Positions 60,773-64,000 of a stretch of 64,000 nt of DNA are shown here, one piece after another. The DNA lies in NCBI RefSeq assembly GCF_000151665.1, contig NW_013171860.1, positions 551,293 to 615,292 of the forward strand. Direction: 5' to 3'. A program made the position numbers and the translations under genes. Origin of the DNA: Blastocystis hominis. Taxonomy: Eukaryota; Sar; Bigyra; Opalinata; Blastocystidae. Positions within the stretch are counted from its first letter, which is position 1. Every line of letters starts with the position of its first letter. The notes beneath the pieces were generated by a model. That model had not been told where the DNA came from. It worked only from the letters and a program-made list of their open reading frames with translations, and made no database searches.

Positions 60773-61184
60773 TATAAAGGGCAGACAATTACCACATTGG
60801 CAGAAAATGGCAGAAAAGGTTTTCGCGCTTTATGCGCCATGGTACTCGAGGTGAGCAAGCAGACAATGGTCAAAAAGGAGACCAGGTAGAAATAGGCAGA
60901 AAAAGGGCCGAAAAAATTTTCGCGCTTTATGCGCCATGGTACTCGAGGTGACCAGGTAGAAAAAAGGAGGCCAGGTAGAAATAGGCAGCCAGGTAGAAAA
61001 AAGGAGGCCAGGAAAAAATGGCAGAAAAAGGGCCGAAAAAATTTTCGCGCTTTATGCGCCATGGTCTCTGAGGTGACCAGGTATAAAAAAAGGAGGCCAG
61101 GTAGAAAAAAGGAGGCCAGGAATAAAAATGGCAGAAAAAGGGCCGAAAAAGTTTTCGCGCTTTATGCGCCATTTTCCTACTACT
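60773..61184 (-). repeat. Right terminal inverted repeat of the Polinton-like element
   Basis: About 412 bp, reading inward on the minus strand, with four tandem units of the same ATGGCGCATAAAGCGCGAAA family; their outer edges lie at 61172, 61062, 60937 and 60840 (steps of about 97-125 bp). The outermost 60 bases differ from the left repeat at only two or three positions. Confidence 0.85.
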
Positions 61185-63547
61185 TCTATTTACTCTCTCA
61201 AAGGAATAAGAAAAAAGTTTACATATGCGTGATAGTAATAATGGTAACGATAATGTTATTTGATATTGTTTTGATTTGTCAATAATCGTTACCATTTGAA
61301 TAGATAGAGAATAAATAGTGAAATTGAGCAATTCTTTTCACAATATAATGAGGATGATTCTATTCATATTGTCAGTTGAATTCTACCTTTTTTGTAATAA
61401 TTAGTTATCCTATCTCAATCAGAGAAAAAACACAGAAAGCTGAGTCATTTCTCTCTTTCACTACAACCTATGTTTTTTCCTGATAATTCTACTGAATGGC
61501 AGCTTGGATCAACTACGAATAGATCTCACTCTATTAAACAAACCAAATGCATAATACCTCATATCGATTTCACTACGACTCTCAGTCGATCATTGTCTAA
61601 CGTCTGAAGATTAATTACGGATGGAACTAGTTATAGGTCAAAAAACATCGCAAAAAATATGGTACAAATCAAATCGATTTCCTTATGATTTGTTGTTTTG
61701 TGACAAAAAGTTAAATCCTGTAGTATATAACTAATTCTTGAATTAACGGTTCATATGATTCAGGACTTCAATGATGTTAGCATTTGTAAAACAAGCACAA
61801 CAATTAAATCGATTATCTATCTTTTGTTTAAACACTCTATTCACATATATTGGAATCGTCCTATTTGTTTAGGTCTATAAGATATGAATATTAGATAAAT
61901 AGTGATTGGGCATTGTGAATAGACCATTATATGGAAAACTTGTTGTTGTTGTTGTTTGCGTAAGTACGTTTCCTATTGTAGTAATGGTTGATTAATTCAG
62001 TGAAAGAACTAGTTCCATATCATATCTCGTATTGGCCAATTGTGTTGTTGTATTGAATAATCTATATGAAAAGAGTGAATTGTTTTGATAATGAAAGCAT
62101 TTTGAAGAAAAGAAAGCACCATTCAATATAGAAACATAGAGCCTTCTAAGTGAAATTCTAAGGAAAGACTCGAACATGATTTGATAATTCTTGGATAACG
62201 ACATACATAGATAATAAATGTGATGTTAATATGCTTAAGAGAATATAGCATCGATGTTCATATAAGTATGATAGCTTGGTTTTCTTGACGAGAAGACACT
62301 CAATTGTATTTCTGCCATGTTAAAATGTTGCAGAGGATTAGAATGAAAAGTATTTCGATTAGAATGACAAGTAGAATAATCGTATTGTTGTCTGGAAACG
62401 ATGAATGTAATTATCGGTTTTCTGTTATATATTTGATTTGATTGTTATTGTAGTGTATTGAATGTAAAGAGGATTTATTGTGGAACAATATGATTATGAA
62501 TAATGTATTTTGGTACTCCACACTGGAAATCGTGCTAATATAGAATAAAGGAAGATAGTGTTTGTTTCGGGAGAGTCTATTGTTTGTTTGCAATATTTTT
62601 TCAAGATTCGATAGTCCGACGACGCTTTAGTGGATGATTCATTAATGCGGTTGTTGGTTTACATGATGGAATGGTAATTTCTGAGTTGGATGAAGAAAAT
62701 TGGTAGCTTTGGGGTGTGTTTGGATTCCCGCGATTTTTGTGGAAGCAAAGAGCCATTGTGTCTAACTGGATGAACCGAGGGGAAGTGGAATGATGATAAA
62801 AATATGGATGGATTGAATGAGTGAAAAGATAGGATTCGATGTGACTTGAATTCGTAATGACTTCTATTGCTGATCATCCAATTCTGAGTTTTGAATGAAT
62901 CGAGCCTTATCCACTCCAATTGGAATAGTTTTTCATACTACAACAACGTTGGATAGCAGAAAAGCGAATTTTGAATGATATGCATGCGAGCGATTGTTGA
63001 ATTGACCTACATCAAAAAATAAGGAAGCAATGTTGAATTAATATAAAAATAGTAATTGTCACTCAAACAGACATTTAAACACACAGAAAACCATCAGGAA
63101 TCAATGAACCGTATTCGAATCGGACGAATTGTCGATTCCACATCCGTATAATCCGATTTAACTTGCTTCAAAGCAATAGCTCTCCATTCTTCACCACAAA
63201 CTGTAAAACTAATTAACTGGCTGTGTAGCAGAAATTCTCTTTACTCAAATGAGATGTGAGGAATTGGGCAAAAGCTACCAGTCAAATTTGCCCGAATCGA
63301 ATGACTGGCTATATGTGTGTTAATTCCATTGATCCCGATTTGACATTTTGTGTATATGCAAAATCAAAATCGTTGTGGAGTTTGGTTTAAAATAATGGAC
63401 TGGATAATATTGTGAAAGACTGATGAGCAAATAAACGGATATATGGAAGGATGTGTATGAGTGGGTAGATTGTGACATCTTATGAACATACGTGGCTGCC
63501 CACAGGTTGTAGTATCGATAAGAAATGGAATGAAATAGAATAGAAAT
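61185..63547. other. AT-rich flank of the Polinton-like element, no gene seen
   Basis: About 2.4 kb with only short frames on both strands and no conserved motif. The missing 5' half of the LINE is not here. No tRNA-like or snRNA-like sequence was recognised. Confidence 0.5.
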
Positions 63548-63663
63548 AGAACAGCATCGAGACTTCTCAGCGAGTCACCCATACTGGTACGAACTCGACT
63601 CGTGATGACTTAGCTTCCTAGATCGGACGGGTTAGGGCGCTTTCCATCAGATATGGCCGTTCT
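63548..63663 (-). rRNA. 5S ribosomal RNA
   Basis: On the minus strand the sequence runs from AGAACGGCCATATCTGATGG through CCGTCCGATCTAGGAAGCTA and GTACCAGTATGGGTGACTCG to GATGCTGTTCT. The ends pair as helix I (AGAACGGC with GCTGTTCT). The internal control region GAAGCTAAG and the loop-E side GTATGGGTGAC match eukaryotic 5S RNA. The length is 116 nt. A T-rich stretch follows the 3' end (TCTATTTCTATTCTATTTC), as needed for RNA polymerase III termination. Only one copy lies in the window. Confidence 0.95.
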
Positions 63664-64000
63664 CATTTTGATGACCCTCACATTCCTATCATCACTCACT
63701 CACACTTCATTTGAATTCCATCATTTCTTGTCTAATTGATTCAATTCAATTCAATTCAATTTAGTGGGTGAATGTATCATCTCTCAATTAAATCTTTTCT
63801 ACTTTACTGTTTTCTATTATTTCTTGAATAACAATCCGAGTTTCACTTTCAATCCTATATTTTCATTTATTTCGAATATACAGTTCTTTGGATTATCATA
63901 AACGAAATCAAAAATGTTCACGTAATTCGCATTCAGAACTATGGTTATATTCTTATTTTGTTTTACCTCAATCATGATAGTTTCTTCGATCTTTACTATG
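63664..64000. other. AT-rich region upstream of the 5S gene
   Basis: No gene is visible. A short run of TTCAA repeats lies at about 63,739-63,763. Confidence 0.5.

Larger units (their letters stand above)
38815..61184. mobile_element. Polinton/Maverick-like element, about 22.4 kb, looks essentially whole
   Basis: The ends are inverted copies starting AGTAGTAGGGAAATGGCGC on the left and, on the opposite strand, AGTAGTAGGAAAATGGCGC on the right. Between them lie the core Polinton set: protein-primed type B DNA polymerase, retrovirus-like integrase, packaging ATPase, adenain-like protease and a likely double jelly-roll capsid protein. A fibre-like protein, a KilA-N protein and several long virion-protein candidates are also present. 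All core genes keep long open frames, so it looks whole or nearly whole, with at most one or two doubtful spots. Near-identical outer repeat units suggest a young insertion. A 6-bp target-site duplication, usual for the family, is not found: the flanks are CAAATC and TCTATT. The left flank is the LINE. Confidence 0.9.

Noticed and set aside
60751-61062. N-terminal extension of the 1,010-aa frame into the right terminal repeat
   Set aside because: It only translates the repeat units (MAHKARK and similar); the same words appear in unrelated frames at the other end. A TATA-like sequence just before 60750 supports the shorter start.
61185-63547. Small AT-rich ORFs in the right flank
   Set aside because: All are short, Asn/Tyr/Ile/Ser-rich and without motifs or plausible exon joins.
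1-64000. tRNA and snRNA genes
   Set aside because: I looked for TTCGA-type T-arm sequences and for U6-like ACAGAGA contexts and found none with a credible fold; only the 5S gene was clear. A covariance-model scan would be decisive.

Overview
This window looks like nuclear DNA of a very compact protist genome, most likely Blastocystis (Stramenopiles, Opalinata) or a close relative. Three things point there. Nearly all splice junctions that restore conserved protein reading frames give GT-AG introns of about 30-34 nt. Neighbouring genes are often less than 200 bp apart. The octamer TGTTTGTT lies just after the stop codons of at least two genes (OST48 and EF-1alpha), with near-matches after others; it is the known 3'-end signal of Blastocystis. 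The species name is an inference, not proven.

Layout. 1-20.9 kb is a dense run of ordinary genes: a partial Trm5 tRNA methyltransferase, an LSM12-like protein, OST48/WBP1, an acidic single-span membrane protein, Elongator subunit Elp4, a tandem-ubiquitin-like protein ending in a CaaL box, DNA topoisomerase II with an organelle-type presequence, a cyclin, a SUMO protease and a coiled-coil/SH3 protein. 21.0-34.2 kb holds two large, related surface proteins on either side of EF-1alpha. A small spliced gene and a poorly resolved membrane-protein region follow. A 5'-truncated, damaged LINE fills 36.5-38.8 kb. 61.2-64 kb is AT-rich, with one 5S rRNA gene on the minus strand.

38.8-61.2 kb is a Polinton-like element of about 22.4 kb that looks essentially whole. 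It has terminal inverted repeats of about 0.4 kb built of tandem units. It carries a protein-primed type B DNA polymerase, a retrovirus-like integrase, a packaging ATPase, an adenain-like cysteine protease, a likely major capsid protein, a fibre-like protein, a KilA-N protein and several large virion-protein candidates. Polymerase and integrase would copy and insert it; capsid, ATPase and protease would form a particle.

The most unusual signal is a family of GC-rich palindromes scattered only through this element: seven tandem double hairpins, one single hairpin and one decayed copy. All 15 well-formed hairpins have a three-base loop closed by C-G. The stems differ in sequence but stay self-complementary. 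Copies sit between genes and in frame inside at least five open reading frames. One lies in the left terminal repeat, while the right repeat shows the matching empty site. This looks like a tiny mobile double-hairpin element that colonised a Polinton.
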